This document shows, piece by piece, positions 23,872 to 33,638 of a stretch of 64,000 nt of DNA. Numbering within the stretch: the first letter of the stretch is position 1; each line of letters begins with the position of its first letter. The notes beneath the pieces were generated by a model, which made no database searches, was not told the DNA's origin, and was given only the letters and a program-made list of their open reading frames with translations. The position numbers and the translations under genes are program-made. The DNA is from Bradyrhizobium sp. B097 (GTDB lineage Bacteria; Pseudomonadota; Alphaproteobacteria; Rhizobiales; Xanthobacteraceae): assembly GCF_038957035.1 (NCBI RefSeq), contig NZ_CP152412.1:2786501-2850500 (forward strand), read 5' to 3'.

Positions 23872-25301
23872 GCACGATGTTGTGGACCTCGGATGCGATG
23901 GCGCAAGCGATGCGCGCCGCCACGCGAGGCACGCTGCCAAACGGCATCACCGGTCTTTCGATCGACAGCCGTACCATCGCGCCGGGCGATGCGTATTTCG
24001 CGATCAAGGGCGACGTCCATGACGGCCATGCCTTCGTCGCGGCGGCGCTGAAGGCCGGCGCCGGGCTCGCCGTGGTCGAGACCGCGCAGCGCGACAAATT
24101 TCCCGCCGACGCGCCGCTGCTGGTGGTCGACGACGTGCTCGCCGGCCTCGTCGAGCTCGCGCATGCCTCGCGGGCGCGGCTCAAGGCGCAGATCATCGCG
24201 GTGACCGGTTCGGTCGGCAAGACCTCGACCAAGGAGGCGCTGCGCCGCGTGCTGTCGGCGCAGGGCGAGACCCATGCCTCGGTGGCGTCGTTCAACAATC
24301 ACTGGGGCGTGCCGCTGTCGCTGGCGCGCTGCCCGGCGAGCGCGCGCTTTGCGGTGTTCGAGATCGGCATGAACCATGCAGGCGAGATCACGCCGCTGGT
24401 CAGGATGGTGCGGCCGCATGTCGCCATCATCACCACGATCGAGCCGGTGCATCTGGAATTCTTCGCCGGCATCGAGGCGATTGCCGACGCCAAGGCGGAG
24501 ATCTTCGCAGGGCTGGAGCCCAATGGCGCCGTCGTGCTCAACCGCGACAACGGGCAATTCGCGCGGCTGCAAAAGCAGGCGAAGAAGGCCGGCGTTTCGC
24601 GCATCGTCTCGTTCGGCACCGACAAGCGCGCCGAGGCGCGGCTGATCGACCTCTCGCTGCACGCGACCTGCTCGGCGGTGCACGCCGATATCCTGGACCA
24701 TGACATCACCTACAAGATCGGCATGCCCGGCCGGCACATGGCGATGAACTCGCTCGCGGTGCTCGCGGGCGCGTCGCTGCTCGGTGCCGATATCGCGCGC
24801 GCGGCGCTGTCGCTGTCGCAGCTCGAGGCGCCGACCGGCCGCGGCCTTCGCCGCACGCTCGAGGTCGGCCATGGCGAGGCGACGCTGATCGACGAGAGCT
24901 ACAACGCCAACCCGGCCTCGATGGGCGCCGCGCTCAATGTGCTCGGCCAGGCCCCGACCGGACCGCATGGCCGCCGCATCGCCGTGCTCGGCGACATGCT
25001 CGAGCTCGGGCCGACCGGGCCCGAATTGCACCGCGGCCTCAACGAAGCCGTGACCGCCAACCGCATCGACCTCGTATATTGTTGTGGTCCGCTGATGCGG
25101 AATCTGTGGGATGCCCTTTCCACCGGCAAGCGGGGAGGCTATGCCGAGAGCTCGGCGGCGCTCGAAGCGCAGGCGGTCGCCGCGGTCCGTGCCGGTGACG
25201 TGATCATGGTGAAGGGCTCGCTGGGATCGAAGATGAAGCTCATTGTCAGCGCGCTGGAAAAACGCTTCCCCGACAAGGCCGCGCACGAAGAAGCGGTATA
25301 G
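23868..25301 (+). CDS. murF: UDP-MurNAc-tripeptide:D-alanyl-D-alanine ligase
   Basis: 477 aa, overlapping murE by four bases. It has an N-terminal domain (GLSIDSRTIAPGDAYFAIKG), the P-loop GSVGKTSTKEAL typical of MurF, the conserved FNNHWGVPLSLAR with EIGMNHAGEI, and a C-terminal domain with LIDESYNANPASM. It joins D-Ala-D-Ala made by Ddl (34670-35656) to the tripeptide. Length is slightly above the enteric enzyme but usual for rhizobia. Confidence 0.97.
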   Translation: MSTMLWTSDAMAQAMRAATRGTLPNGITGLSIDSRTIAPGDAYFAIKGDVHDGHAFVAAALKAGAGLAVVETAQRDKFPADAPLLVVDDVLAGLVELAHASRARLKAQIIAVTGSVGKTSTKEALRRVLSAQGETHASVASFNNHWGVPLSLARCPASARFAVFEIGMNHAGEITPLVRMVRPHVAIITTIEPVHLEFFAGIEAIADAKAEIFAGLEPNGAVVLNRDNGQFARLQKQAKKAGVSRIVSFGTDKRAEARLIDLSLHATCSAVHADILDHDITYKIGMPGRHMAMNSLAVLAGASLLGADIARAALSLSQLEAPTGRGLRRTLEVGHGEATLIDESYNANPASMGAALNVLGQAPTGPHGRRIAVLGDMLELGPTGPELHRGLNEAVTANRIDLVYCCGPLMRNLWDALSTGKRGGYAESSAALEAQAVAAVRAGDVIMVKGSLGSKMKLIVSALEKRFPDKAAHEEAV

Positions 25302-25311
25302 GACTTTTTGA

Positions 25312-26418
25312 ATGTTCTACTGGTTGATCGAACTGTCCAACACCGTTCCGGGGTTTGGGGCATTCCGCAGCGCTCTGAACGTGTTCCGCTACATCACCTT
25401 CCGCACCGGCGGCGCGATGGTGACCGGCGCGCTGTTCGTGTTCCTCTTCGGGCCCTGGATCATCGATCACTTAAGGCTGCGGCAGGGCAAGGGCCAGCCG
25501 ATCCGCACCGATGGTCCGCAGTCACACCTGATCTCCAAGAAGGGCACGCCCACCATGGGCGGGCTGATGATCCTGTCCGGGCTTGTGGTCTCGACGCTGC
25601 TCTGGGCCAACCCGCTCAATCCCTATGTCTGGATCGTGCTGGCGGTGACGCTCGGCTTCGGCTTCGTCGGCTTCTATGACGATTATCTGAAGGTCACAAA
25701 GCAGTCGCACAGCGGCTTCGCCGGCAAGCTCAGGCTCCTGATCGAGGCGGCGATCGGGCTCGCCGCCACCTACGCGCTGGTCCGGCTCGGGCGCGACGTG
25801 TCCTCGACCTCGCTCGTGATTCCCTTCTTCAAGGACCTCGTGATCAATTTCGGCTGGTTCTTCGTGATCTTCGGCGCCTTCGTGATGGTCGGCGCCGGCA
25901 ATGCGGTGAATCTCACCGACGGCCTCGACGGTCTTGCCATCGTGCCGGTCATGATCGCCGCCGCGAGCTTCGGCATGATCTCGTATCTGACCGGCAACGC
26001 GGTGTTCTCGGATTACCTGCAGATCAATTACGTCGCCGGCACCGGCGAACTGGCGGTGCTATGCGGCGCGGTGTTGGGCGCAGGCCTCGGCTTTCTCTGG
26101 TTCAACGCGCCACCGGCCTCGATCTTCATGGGCGACACCGGCTCGCTCGCGCTCGGCGGCATGTTGGGGGCCACCGCGGTCGCGGTGAAGCACGAGATCG
26201 TGCTCGCGGTGATCGGCGGCCTGTTCGTGCTGGAAGCGGTCTCGGTCATCGTGCAGGTCACCTCGTTCAAGCTCACGGGAAAACGCGTGTTCCGGATGGC
26301 GCCGCTGCACCATCATTTCGAGCAGAAGGGCTGGACCGAACCGCAGATCGTGATCCGGTTCTGGATCATCTCGGTGATGCTGGCGCTGGCCGGCCTGTCG
26401 ACGTTGAAGTTACGCTGA
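25312..26418 (+). CDS. mraY: Phospho-MurNAc-pentapeptide translocase, makes lipid I
   Basis: 368 aa with ten hydrophobic segments. Conserved MraY blocks are present: [25 protein letters not shown] (the catalytic Asp pair), [25 protein letters not shown], and the cytoplasmic loop [13 protein letters not shown]. It transfers phospho-MurNAc-pentapeptide to undecaprenyl phosphate at the inner membrane. It starts 10 bases after murF. A palindromic repeat follows, separating it from murD. Confidence 0.97.
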   Translation: MFYWLIELSNTVPGFGAFRSALNVFRYITFRTGGAMVTGALFVFLFGPWIIDHLRLRQGKGQPIRTDGPQSHLISKKGTPTMGGLMILSGLVVSTLLWANPLNPYVWIVLAVTLGFGFVGFYDDYLKVTKQSHSGFAGKLRLLIEAAIGLAATYALVRLGRDVSSTSLVIPFFKDLVINFGWFFVIFGAFVMVGAGNAVNLTDGLDGLAIVPVMIAAASFGMISYLTGNAVFSDYLQINYVAGTGELAVLCGAVLGAGLGFLWFNAPPASIFMGDTGSLALGGMLGATAVAVKHEIVLAVIGGLFVLEAVSVIVQVTSFKLTGKRVFRMAPLHHHFEQKGWTEPQIVIRFWIISVMLALAGLSTLKLR

Positions 26419-26438
26419 TGATGTCTCATCCCATCCAC

Positions 26439-26515
26439 CGTCATTCCGGGGCTCGCGTAGCGAGAACCCGGAATCTCGAGATTCCGGATAACCGCTGCGC
26501 GGTTTCCGGAATGAC
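26439..26515. repeat. Palindromic intergenic repeat, family A (copy 3), between mraY and murD
   Basis: Starts CGTCATTCCGGGGC and ends TTTCCGGAATGAC, with inner hairpins around CTCGCGTAGCGAG and CCGCTGCGCGG. It occupies nearly all of the 109-base gap, ending 12 bases before the murD ATG. Confidence 0.85.
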
Positions 26516-26527
26516 AGAGAGATAATC

Positions 26528-27928
26528 ATGATCCCGGTCACCTCCTTCTCGGGCAAGACGGTCGCGGTGTTCGGGCTCGGTGGCTCCGGGCTCGCGAGCT
26601 GCCACGCGCTGAAGGCCGGCGGCGCGGAGGTGGTCGCGGCCGACGACAGTGCCGATAACGTCGCCAGGGCGGCGCAGGCCGGCTTCACCACTGCTGATCT
26701 GCGCACCGTGTCGTGGGCGAATTTCGCCGCGCTGATCCTGACCCCCGGCGCGCCGCTGACCCATCCGGCGCCGCACTGGAGCGTGCTGAAGGCGCGCGAG
26801 GCCGGCTGCGAGGTGATCGGCGACGTCGAACTGTTCTGCCGCGAGCGGCGCCGTCACGCGCCAAACGCGCCGTTCGTCGCCATCACCGGCACCAACGGCA
26901 AGTCGACCACGACCGCGCTGATCGCGCATCTGATGAAGGTCGCCGGCTACGACACCCAGATGGGCGGCAATATCGGCACCGCGATCCTGTCGCTGGAGCC
27001 GCCGCGGATGGGCCGCGTCCATGTGATCGAGATGTCGTCCTACCAAATCGACCTCGCGCCGTCGCTCGACCCCTCGGTCGGCATCCTGATCAACATCAGC
27101 GAGGACCACATCGATCGCCACGGCACGCTGGCGCATTACGCCGCGGTCAAGGAGCGGCTGGTCGCGGGCGTGCAGCAGGGCGGCACCGCGATCGTCGGCG
27201 TCGACGACGGCTGGTGCCGCGACATCGCCGACCGGCTCGATCGCGCCGGCAAGCGCGTGGTGCGCATCTCGGTGAAGAACCCGCTGCCCGACGGTCTGTA
27301 TGTCGAGCACGAGACCATCGTGCATGCCTCGGGCGCGGCGCGCAGCGAGATCGCGCGGTTAGGGGGCATCGGTTCGCTGCGCGGCCTGCACAACGCGCAG
27401 AACGCGGCCTGCGCTTCGGCCTGCACGCTGGCGATGGGGATCGCGGCCGATGTGTTGCAGAACGGCCTGCGCAGCTTCCCGGGCCTCGCCCATCGCATGG
27501 AGCAGGTCGGACGTCGCGGCAACGTGTTGTTCGTCAACGACTCCAAGGGTACCAACGCGGATGCTGCCGCGCACGCGCTGTCGTCGTTCGCCGACATCTA
27601 CTGGATCGCCGGCGGCAAGCCGAAGGCCGGCGGCATCACGGGCCTCACCGGCTATTTCCCGCGCATCCGCAAGGCCTATCTGATCGGCGAGGCGGCAGCG
27701 GAGTTTTCCGGTACGCTCGGCGAGCGCGTCCCGCACGAGATGTCCGGCACGCTCGACGTCGCGATCGCCAGCGCCGCGCGCGATGCCGAGGCGTCGGGAC
27801 TTGCCGAGGCCGTCGTGCTGCTGTCGCCCGCCTGCGCCTCGTTCGACCAGTACCGCAATTTCGAAATCCGCGGCACCGCCTTCCGCGACATCGTCCAGGC
27901 ACTGCCGGGCGTGAAGCCGGTGGTGTGA
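26528..27928 (+). CDS. murD: UDP-MurNAc-L-alanine:D-glutamate ligase
   Basis: 466 aa. It has a Rossmann-like N-terminus ([17 protein letters not shown]), P-loop [25 protein letters not shown] with the carbamylated-lysine region, and C-terminal [15 protein letters not shown] and [12 protein letters not shown], all classic MurD blocks. It adds D-Glu to UDP-MurNAc-L-Ala. The ATG at 26528 lies directly after the repeat, so translation must start very close to that hairpin. Confidence 0.97.
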   Translation: MIPVTSFSGKTVAVFGLGGSGLASCHALKAGGAEVVAADDSADNVARAAQAGFTTADLRTVSWANFAALILTPGAPLTHPAPHWSVLKAREAGCEVIGDVELFCRERRRHAPNAPFVAITGTNGKSTTTALIAHLMKVAGYDTQMGGNIGTAILSLEPPRMGRVHVIEMSSYQIDLAPSLDPSVGILINISEDHIDRHGTLAHYAAVKERLVAGVQQGGTAIVGVDDGWCRDIADRLDRAGKRVVRISVKNPLPDGLYVEHETIVHASGAARSEIARLGGIGSLRGLHNAQNAACASACTLAMGIAADVLQNGLRSFPGLAHRMEQVGRRGNVLFVNDSKGTNADAAAHALSSFADIYWIAGGKPKAGGITGLTGYFPRIRKAYLIGEAAAEFSGTLGERVPHEMSGTLDVAIASAARDAEASGLAEAVVLLSPACASFDQYRNFEIRGTAFRDIVQALPGVKPVV

Positions 27929-27954
27929 CGACTGACGACTGATTGTAGAATCGT

Positions 27955-27985
27955 AGGATGGGTAGAGCGCAGCGAAACCCATCAA
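27955..27985. repeat. Short repeat fragment after murD (family F-like)
   Basis: TAGGATGGGTAGAGCGCAGC followed by GAAACCCATCA, an inverted GATGGGT/ACCCATC pair around AGAGCGCAGCGAA. It resembles the left half of the element at 61613-61698. Confidence 0.5.
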
Positions 27986-28003
27986 ACCACGCCACGCATT
28001 CGC

Positions 28004-28126
28004 CGTCGTCCCGGCGAAGGCCGGGACCCATAACCACGAAATGATATTGCTGAGCGTCGCTGGAACGACGAGTCCCTGTAATAAGCTCCGCCGCGGAGTA
28101 TGGGTCCCTGCTTTCGCAGGGACGAC
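28004..28126. repeat. Palindromic intergenic repeat, family B (copy 1)
   Basis: Left end CGTCGTCCCGGCGAAGGCC then GGGACCCATAACCAC; right end GTATGGGTCCCTGCTTTCGC then AGGGACGAC. The ends are inverted repeats enclosing a conserved centre with CGACGAGTCCC and TCCGCCGCGGAG. Confidence 0.85.
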
Positions 28127-28308
28127 AGTTGGAGGGGCTGCGGACTCATATCTCTTTCCGGTGCGTGCTGCACGCGCATCCAGTATGCCGCGGCTTATCG
28201 ATTCAAGCATCGGCGTCTCTGGAATACTGGATCGCGTCGAGCCGGGCGATGACACCGAGATGAGGTGCGCATTAGCGGTGCGTCGTATCGCGCGAGAACC
28301 GTCCTCAT

Positions 28309-28431
28309 CGTCGTCCCTGCGAAAGCAGGGACCCATAACCACAAATGCCAATTGTTGCGCGATGCTGGAATGACGAGTCCCCTCAACAAGGTCCGCCGCG
28401 GAGTATGGGTCCCTGCTTTCGCAGGGACGAC
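28309..28431. repeat. Palindromic intergenic repeat, family B (copy 2)
   Basis: Same length (123 bases) and orientation as the copy at 28004-28126, sharing both ends and the centre. The 182 bases between the copies hold no gene I can support. Together they fill most of the 614-base murD-ftsW gap. Confidence 0.85.
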
Positions 28432-28542
28432 AGCTGTGCTTGGGGCGCCAACCGCCTCGCTCAAAAGTTACCCAACCCGTTAACCCCTTGGAAACCATCC
28501 TGCGCCACGAATGGACGTTATCTCTGCCATCTGGGGACGCCC

Positions 28543-29694
28543 ATGCTCGCCCGTGACCAACGCACCCCGTTCTCGGACTGGTGGTGGACCGTCGACAAGC
28601 TGCTGCTTGTCGCGATCGCCGCGTTGATGCTGGCCGGCGTCATCCTGTCGCTGGCGGCGAGCCCGCCGGTGGCGACCCGGATCGGGCTCGATCCGTTCCA
28701 CTTCTTCAACCGCCACGTCATGTTCCTGGTGCCGTCGCTGATCGTGCTGATCGGGGTGTCGTTCATGACGCCGCGACAGATCCGGCGCACCGCGCTGATC
28801 GTGTTCGCGGTGTCGATCGTGCTGATCGTGCTGACGCTGCTGATCGGGCCCGAGGTCAAGGGCTCACGGCGCTGGATCACGCTGCTCGGCGTCAACATCC
28901 AGGCCTCCGAAGCCGCAAAGCCCGCCTTCGTGATCGTCGCGGCCTGGTTGTTTGCGGAATCGACCAAGCGGCCGGAGATGCCGGCGACCTCGATGGCGCT
29001 GGTGCTCCTGATGACGCTGGTCACGCTGCTGGTGATGGAGCCCGACTTCGGTCAGACCATGCTGATCCTCACGGTGTGGGGCGCGCTGTTCTTCATCGCG
29101 GGCATGCGGATGATCTGGGTGTTCGGGCTCGCCGGCGCCGCGGGCGCGGGCCTGTTCGGCGCGTATTTGCTGGTGCCGCACGTTGCGGGCCGCATCAAGC
29201 GCTTCATGAATCCCGCCTCCGGCGACACCTTCCAGGTCGACACCGCGATGGAAGCGTTCTGGAACGGCGGCTGGTTCGGGCTCGGGCCGGGCGAGGGCAT
29301 CGCCAAACGCAGCCTGCCGGACAGCCACACCGACTTCGTGTTCGCGGTGGCGGCGGAGGAGTTCGGCATCATCCTCTGTCTGATGCTGGTCGCGCTGTTC
29401 GGCTTCATCGTGATCCGTACGCTGACCCGGGCCTATGCGACCGAGGAGATGTTCTCGCGCTTTGCGGCATCGGGGCTCGCGATCCTGTTCGGCGTGCAGG
29501 CGACGATCAACATGGCGGTCAACCTGCAATTGATCCCGGCCAAGGGCATGACGCTGCCGTTCATCTCTTATGGCGGCTCTTCGTTCGTCTCGCTGGCCTA
29601 TGGCGTCGGCATGATGCTGGCGCTGACGCGGCAGCGGCCGCGCACCGAGATCGAATCGATGGAAGGCGCCAGCGCCCGGCGCGCCTACGCATGA
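28543..29694 (+). CDS. ftsW: Septal peptidoglycan glycosyltransferase FtsW (SEDS family)
   Basis: 383 aa from ATG 28543 (MLARDQRTPFSDWWW), with GGGGA upstream; the frame upstream of it runs through repeats and is rejected. Ten hydrophobic segments. SEDS blocks include GSRRWITLLGVNIQASEAAK, MEPDFGQTMLI, WNGGWFGLGPGEG, LPDSHTDFVFAVAAEEFG and PFISYGGSSF. With FtsI it polymerises septal peptidoglycan from lipid II. The conserved Asp in SHTDFVFA is present. It has its own upstream gap, so a separate promoter is possible. Confidence 0.96.
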   Translation: MLARDQRTPFSDWWWTVDKLLLVAIAALMLAGVILSLAASPPVATRIGLDPFHFFNRHVMFLVPSLIVLIGVSFMTPRQIRRTALIVFAVSIVLIVLTLLIGPEVKGSRRWITLLGVNIQASEAAKPAFVIVAAWLFAESTKRPEMPATSMALVLLMTLVTLLVMEPDFGQTMLILTVWGALFFIAGMRMIWVFGLAGAAGAGLFGAYLLVPHVAGRIKRFMNPASGDTFQVDTAMEAFWNGGWFGLGPGEGIAKRSLPDSHTDFVFAVAAEEFGIILCLMLVALFGFIVIRTLTRAYATEEMFSRFAASGLAILFGVQATINMAVNLQLIPAKGMTLPFISYGGSSFVSLAYGVGMMLALTRQRPRTEIESMEGASARRAYA

Positions 29695-29703
29695 GGCTTA
29701 CCA

Positions 29704-29784
29704 TCGTCATTGCGGGGAGCGCCATGGATTGCTTCCGCCTTCGCGAAGGCTTCGGCGGACAAGTCGCTTCGCTCGCAATGACGG
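29704..29784. repeat. Palindromic intergenic repeat, family E, between ftsW and murG
   Basis: Starts TCGTCATTGCGGGGAGCG and ends CGCTCGCAATGACGG; inner hairpin CTTCGCGAAGGC. It leaves only about 14 bases before the murG ATG, so the murG ribosome binding site abuts the element. Confidence 0.8.
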
Positions 29785-29798
29785 TATAAATTGTTGCC

Positions 29799-30899
29799 AT
29801 GGCTGAGTCCCCCCTGATTCTGCTGGCGGCCGGTGGCACCGGCGGCCATCTGTTCCCGGCCGAAGCGCTCGCCGTGGAACTGATCAGGCGTGGCCTGCGG
29901 GTGCGGCTGGCGACCGACGGCCGCGCGCTGCGCTACTCCGGCCTGTTCGGCAGGGAGAGCATCGAGCTCGTGCCGAGCGCGACCGTGCGCAGCCGCAACC
30001 CGATCTCGCTGGCGCGGACCGTGCTGATGCTCGGCTACGGCACGCTGGTCGCCGCCAATGTGGTGCGCCGGCTGAAGCCGTCAGCCGTCGTCGGCTTCGG
30101 CGGCTACCCGACCTTGCCGCCGCTGATCGCGGCGCGGATGCTCGGCGTTCCCGGCATCATTCACGACGCCAATGCGGTGCTTGGCCGCGCCAACCGTTTC
30201 CTCTCCGGCCGCGTCAACGCGATCGCGACCTCGCTGCCCGGCGTGCTCGATCGCGATCCCGCGCTCGCCGGCAAGGCCACCACCGTCGGCACGCCGATGC
30301 GGCCGGCGATCCTCGCGGCCGCCGCGGTGAAATACACGCCGCCCGAAGTAAACGGGTCGCTGCGCCTGCTGGTCGTCGGCGGCAGCCAGGGCGCGCGGGT
30401 GATGAGCGACATCGTGCCACCGGCGATCGAAAAGCTTCCGCCCGTGCTCTGGAGCCGCCTGATCATCACCCAGCAGGTGCGCGAAGAGGACATGGCGCGG
30501 GTGCGCGCGGTTTACGACCGGCTCAAGATCGATGCCGAGCTCGCGCCGTTCTTCGCCGATTTGCCGGCACGGCTTGCCTCGAGCCAATTGGTGATCTCGC
30601 GCTCCGGCGCCGGCACCGTCGCCGAGCTCGCCGCGATCGGGCGGCCCTCGATCCTGGTGCCGCTGCCGGGCGCGATCGATCAGGACCAGTTCGCCAATGC
30701 CGGCGTGCTGTCGCAGGCGAACGGCGCGCTGCGCATCACACAGGGCGACTTCACACCGGAACGGCTCGCGGCCGAAATTTCGGCCTTCGCCGCGGAGCCC
30801 GAGAGACTGACCGCGATGGCTGATGCCGCGCGCAGCGTCGGGCGGCTCGATGCCGCGGAGCGGCTGGCCGATCTGGTGGCCGAGGTGGCCGGAATTTGA
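29799..30899 (+). CDS. murG: UDP-GlcNAc transferase, makes lipid II
   Basis: 366 aa. It has the N-terminal glycine loop LAAGGTGGHLFPAEALA, the membrane-associated patch with VVGFGGYPTLPPLIAARMLG and IHDANAVLGRANRFL, and the C-terminal donor-sugar site VVGGSQGARVMSDIVP and ISRSGAGTVAELAAIGRPS. It adds GlcNAc to lipid I on the inner face of the membrane. Full length and intact. Confidence 0.97.
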   Translation: MAESPLILLAAGGTGGHLFPAEALAVELIRRGLRVRLATDGRALRYSGLFGRESIELVPSATVRSRNPISLARTVLMLGYGTLVAANVVRRLKPSAVVGFGGYPTLPPLIAARMLGVPGIIHDANAVLGRANRFLSGRVNAIATSLPGVLDRDPALAGKATTVGTPMRPAILAAAAVKYTPPEVNGSLRLLVVGGSQGARVMSDIVPPAIEKLPPVLWSRLIITQQVREEDMARVRAVYDRLKIDAELAPFFADLPARLASSQLVISRSGAGTVAELAAIGRPSILVPLPGAIDQDQFANAGVLSQANGALRITQGDFTPERLAAEISAFAAEPERLTAMADAARSVGRLDAAERLADLVAEVAGI

Positions 30900-30936
30900 T
30901 GCGCCAATCCGGCAGGAGGCCGGGGGAGACTTGATC

Positions 30937-31776
30937 ATGACGGGTCTTTTGATTCACTCCGTCTCGGAATTCTCGGACTTGATCCTCGAAGCGCTGCGCC
31001 TTTCGGATGCGCAAAACATCGTCGAGATCGGTGCGGAGTATGGCGGCATGTCGGGGCTGCTCGCCGATCACTGCCGGGCCCGCGGCGGCCGGTTCACCAG
31101 CGTCGATCCGGCGCCGAAGCGCGAATTCCTCGATTGGGTGAGCGCCAATCCGGATGTGCGCCACCTGGCGCAGACCAGCCTCGATGCGTTCGGCGAACTG
31201 GATGCACCCGATGCCTGGATCGTCGACGGGGACCACAACTGGTACACGGTCTATCACGAGCTCAGGCAGATCGAGGCGATCAGCCGCCGTGACGGCAAGC
31301 CCGTGCTGGTCTTCCTCCACGATGTCGGCTGGCCCTGCGGGCGGCGCGACATGTATTACGCGCCCGGCCAGATTCCCGCCGCGTATCGCCATCCGCACAG
31401 TTACGATGCCGGCGCCACGCTGGATCGCCCGGTGCTGGTCGAGGGCCGTGGATTTCGCGGCGCGGGCTTCGCTGCATTCGCGAACGTCGCCGGCGGTGCG
31501 CGCAATGGCGTGATGACCGCAATCGATGACTTCCTGGCGGAGGAGCTGGCGCAGGGCAGGGAGTTCGGCTTCGCCGAGATCCCCGCCGTGTTCGGCTTAG
31601 GGGTGTTGTTCGACATGAACGCCGCCTGGAGTGCACAGCTTGCCGAGCTCGTGCTGCCCTATCACCAGAACAAGCTGCTGCGCGCGCTCGAGACCAACCG
31701 GCTGCGCAATTATCTTCGCGTCATCGAGATGCAGGATGAGTTCGCCGCGCGCGCCGTGCGGCCGGGAGCGGCGTAG
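30937..31776 (+). CDS. Class I SAM-dependent methyltransferase inserted between murG and murC
   Basis: 279 aa from ATG 30937 with GGGGGAG upstream. The SAM-binding motif is IVEIGAEYGGMSGLLAD, with the acidic residue in SVDPAPKREFL and a DAWIVDGDHNWYTVYHEL block as in Methyltransf_24 and cephalosporin-hydroxylase-like enzymes. HDVGWPCGRRDMYY is also conserved in that group. There is no membrane segment. It is not a standard dcw gene; its position between lipid II synthesis and murC suggests modification of a cell-envelope molecule, but nothing in the sequence fixes the substrate. Codon use looks like that of the neighbours. Confidence 0.85.
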   Translation: MTGLLIHSVSEFSDLILEALRLSDAQNIVEIGAEYGGMSGLLADHCRARGGRFTSVDPAPKREFLDWVSANPDVRHLAQTSLDAFGELDAPDAWIVDGDHNWYTVYHELRQIEAISRRDGKPVLVFLHDVGWPCGRRDMYYAPGQIPAAYRHPHSYDAGATLDRPVLVEGRGFRGAGFAAFANVAGGARNGVMTAIDDFLAEELAQGREFGFAEIPAVFGLGVLFDMNAAWSAQLAELVLPYHQNKLLRALETNRLRNYLRVIEMQDEFAARAVRPGAA

Positions 31777-31963
31777 CCGCCGGGGCCGAGATGGAGATGT
31801 CCGTGACGTCAGATCACCAGCACCGGCCGGTAGCTGACAACAGCGACATTTCCGCGGCTGCGGGGTGGAAAAAGCCCTTGTCACGCATGGGAAAAGCGGG
31901 GCATCCAGTACTCAGCGCGACCGATGTGAGGCGCGCACGGACGATGATATCAGGAACCGGATC

Positions 31964-33367
31964 ATGAGACTGCCGCGCGAGATCGGACCCATTCACTTCG
32001 TCGGGATCGGCGGCATCGGCATGAGCGGCATCGCCGAGGTGCTGATCAATCTCGGCTACACCGTGCAGGGCTCCGATGCGTCGGACAATTACAACCTCGA
32101 CCGGCTGCGCAAGAAGGGCGCCAAGATCTCGGTCGGCCACACCGCCGAGAACGTCGATGGCGCCGACGTCGTCGTGGTCTCGACTGCGATCAAGCGCGAC
32201 AATCCCGAGCTGATGGCGGCGCGCGCGCGGCGCATTCCCGTGGTGCGGCGCGCCGAGATGCTGGCGGAGCTGATGCGGCTGAAGAGCTGCGTCGCGATCG
32301 CCGGCACCCATGGCAAGACCACCACGACCACGATGGTGGCGACGTTGCTCGACGCCGGCGGGCTCGATCCGACCGTGATCAATGGCGGCATCATCAATGC
32401 CTATGGCTCCAATGCGCGGCTCGGCGCTGGCGACTGGATGGTGGTCGAGGCCGACGAGAGCGACGGCACGTTCCTGAAGCTGCCGTCCGATGTCGTCATC
32501 GTCACCAATATCGATCCCGAGCATCTCGATCACTTCAAGACCTTCGAGGCGATCCAGGACGCATTCCGCAATTTCGTCGAGAACGTTCCGTTCTATGGCT
32601 TTGCCGTGATGTGCACTGATCACCCCGTGGTGCAGACTCTTGTCGGCAAGATCGAGGACCGCCGCATCATCACCTACGGGCAGAATCCGCAGGCCGACGC
32701 GCAGCTGCTGGATCTGACGCCGATGGGCGGCGGCTCGAAATTCAAGGTCGCGATCCGCGACCGCAAGACCGGCGCGACGCACGAGATCGCTGACATCATG
32801 CTGCCGATGCCGGGGCGCCACAACGCGTCGAACGCGACGGCGGCGATTGCGGTCGCGCATCAGCTCGGCGTGTCCGACGACGTGATCCGCCAGGCCATGG
32901 CCGGCTTCGGCGGCGTCAAGCGGCGCTTCACCAAGACCGGCGAGACGAACGGCATCACCGTGATCGATGATTACGGCCATCATCCGGTCGAGATCGCGGC
33001 GGTGCTGAAGGCGGCGCGCGAATCCACCAACGGCAAGATCGTCGCCGTGGTGCAGCCGCATCGCTACACCCGCCTGCAATCGCTGTTCGAGGAATTCTGC
33101 ACCTGCTTCAACGACGCCGACGCGGTCGTGGTCGCCGAGGTCTATCCGGCCGGCGAGACGCCGATCGCAGGCATCGACCGCGATCATTTCGCCGCCGGCC
33201 TGCGCGCCCACGGCCATCGCAACGTTGTCCCGCTGCCGAACGCCGGCGAGCTCGCCAAGATCGTTCACGGCATTGCCAAGTCCGGCGACCTCGTCGTCTG
33301 CCTCGGCGCCGGCAACATCACGCAATGGGCCTACGCACTGCCCGACGAATTGAAGGCGCTGGGGTGA
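31964..33367 (+). CDS. murC: UDP-N-acetylmuramate:L-alanine ligase
   Basis: 467 aa from ATG 31964 ([20 protein letters not shown]); an upstream in-frame ATG at 31865 adds 33 residues without family resemblance. Blocks: [18 protein letters not shown]-loop [50 protein letters not shown] and [10 protein letters not shown]. It adds the first amino acid to UDP-MurNAc. A 187-base gap separates it from the methyltransferase. Confidence 0.97.
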   Translation: MRLPREIGPIHFVGIGGIGMSGIAEVLINLGYTVQGSDASDNYNLDRLRKKGAKISVGHTAENVDGADVVVVSTAIKRDNPELMAARARRIPVVRRAEMLAELMRLKSCVAIAGTHGKTTTTTMVATLLDAGGLDPTVINGGIINAYGSNARLGAGDWMVVEADESDGTFLKLPSDVVIVTNIDPEHLDHFKTFEAIQDAFRNFVENVPFYGFAVMCTDHPVVQTLVGKIEDRRIITYGQNPQADAQLLDLTPMGGGSKFKVAIRDRKTGATHEIADIMLPMPGRHNASNATAAIAVAHQLGVSDDVIRQAMAGFGGVKRRFTKTGETNGITVIDDYGHHPVEIAAVLKAARESTNGKIVAVVQPHRYTRLQSLFEEFCTCFNDADAVVVAEVYPAGETPIAGIDRDHFAAGLRAHGHRNVVPLPNAGELAKIVHGIAKSGDLVVCLGAGNITQWAYALPDELKALG

Positions 33368-33406
33368 TGATGTTCGTTGCTCATCGCGAGCGCCGCCCGT
33401 GCGGCT

Positions 33407-33567
33407 CACCCCTCTCCCTAACCCTCCCCCGCAAGCGGGGAGGGAACCCTTCCGCCGGTGCATGCCTAACTCGTGCGACGAGTCAAAGCGCGGTTGTGAC
33501 TCGACGTAACGTGAGCACGCTCATCCGGCTCCCTCCCCCCTTGCGGGGGAGGGCTGGGGCGAGGGGT
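33407..33567. repeat. Composite intergenic repeat, family D (copy 1), between murC and murB
   Basis: Outer ends CACCCCTCTCCCTAACCCTC and GGGCTGGGGCGAGGGGT are inverted repeats. Each carries a hairpin, CCCTCCCCCGCAAGCGGGG and CCCCCTTGCGGGGGAGG. The interior (33450-33530) is unique sequence. A relative ends the window (63857-63980). Confidence 0.8.
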
Positions 33568-33638
33568 AAGCCCCGGGCGCTGACGCCAGATGCGATGCGA
33601 CGCGATCTCAATACAGCTCGTGAGCCGGTTGTCGCAGC

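Noticed and set aside
28004..28431. CRISPR array
   Set aside because: Only two 123-base copies, palindromic and 182 bases apart; the repeats are too long and there is no spacer series or cas gene.
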